From Armatimonadota bacterium (GTDB lineage: Bacteria > Armatimonadota > JADLDR01): a stretch of 32,578 nucleotides of DNA. A program made the position numbers and the translations under genes. Every line of letters starts with the position of its first letter. Positions within the stretch are counted from its first letter, which is position 1. Where the stretch lies: the NCBI GenBank assembly GCA_020846535.1, contig JADLDR010000216.1, forward strand, positions 1 to 32,578. The letters are read 5' to 3'. The notes beneath the pieces were generated by a model, which was given only the letters and a program-made list of their open reading frames with translations, was not told the origin of the DNA and ran no database searches. This document shows positions 32,569-32,578 of this stretch, piece by piece.

Positions 32569-32578
32569 GCTATACATA

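Overview
This is a GC-rich bacterial chromosome segment with no tRNA, rRNA, CRISPR array, phage or transposase gene that I can see. The gene set combines a DXP-independent vitamin B6 synthase (pdxS/pdxT), a PilB/GspE-type ATPase, a predicted lipoprotein, a cyanobacterial-style glycine-rich RRM protein, multi-GAF and PAS sensors and several sugar-active enzymes. That fits a free-living, environmental, non-model lineage such as Armatimonadota or a neighbouring phylum. This placement is a guess from gene content, not from a phylogenetic marker comparison.

Layout. 1-3100: lepA and an orphan adenine-type DNA methyltransferase, each behind a clear sigma70-like promoter. 3101-7096: a minus-strand block running serine hydrolase, a 96-residue unknown, a CheB-like protein that has lost key residues of both its domains, then a PilB/GspE ATPase closed by a terminator. 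7233-7829: a stand-alone LuxR/GerE-type regulator and a 58-residue GTG-started protein, converging on two strong hairpin terminators. 7918-11589: pdxT-pdxS, divergent from an arrestin-like gene, then an ankyrin protein and an RRM protein. 11806-14915: a repeat-rich accessory stretch with a Cys-rich PAS protein, a decayed hydroxylamine-oxidoreductase-like multiheme cytochrome, an AT-rich DNA methyltransferase between direct repeats, and a small nuclease-like protein. 14917-19828: recG and a GH38 alpha-mannosidase. 20056-24629: a SAM methyltransferase, a predicted lipoprotein and a five-GAF protein. 24697-26348: a beta-lactamase-family hydrolase and a broken ECF sigma gene. 26479-31620: sugar metabolism (GH4 glycosidase, MDR dehydrogenase, two overlapping Gfo/Idh/MocA oxidoreductases) with a decayed radical-SAM activase tail. 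31677-32568: a thioredoxin-like secreted protein with its own promoter and terminator.

How the genes may work together. GH38, GH4, the MDR dehydrogenase and the two Gfo/Idh/MocA enzymes suggest uptake and redox conversion of plant or microbial sugars. The pseudo-CheB/ATPase block suggests control of a pilus or secretion motor without ordinary receptor demethylation. PdxS/PdxT form one complex.

Most unusual points: (1) the doubly degenerate CheB; (2) a family of modular intergenic repeats (1-100, 11806-12125, 27910-28166) with a shared core and exchangeable palindromic ends; (3) three genes caught in decay (multiheme cytochrome, ECF sigma factor, radical-SAM activase); (4) a DNA methyltransferase bounded by direct repeats. 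I found no clear complete new defence system; the closest candidate is the methyltransferase plus nuclease-like pair at 13548-14915.
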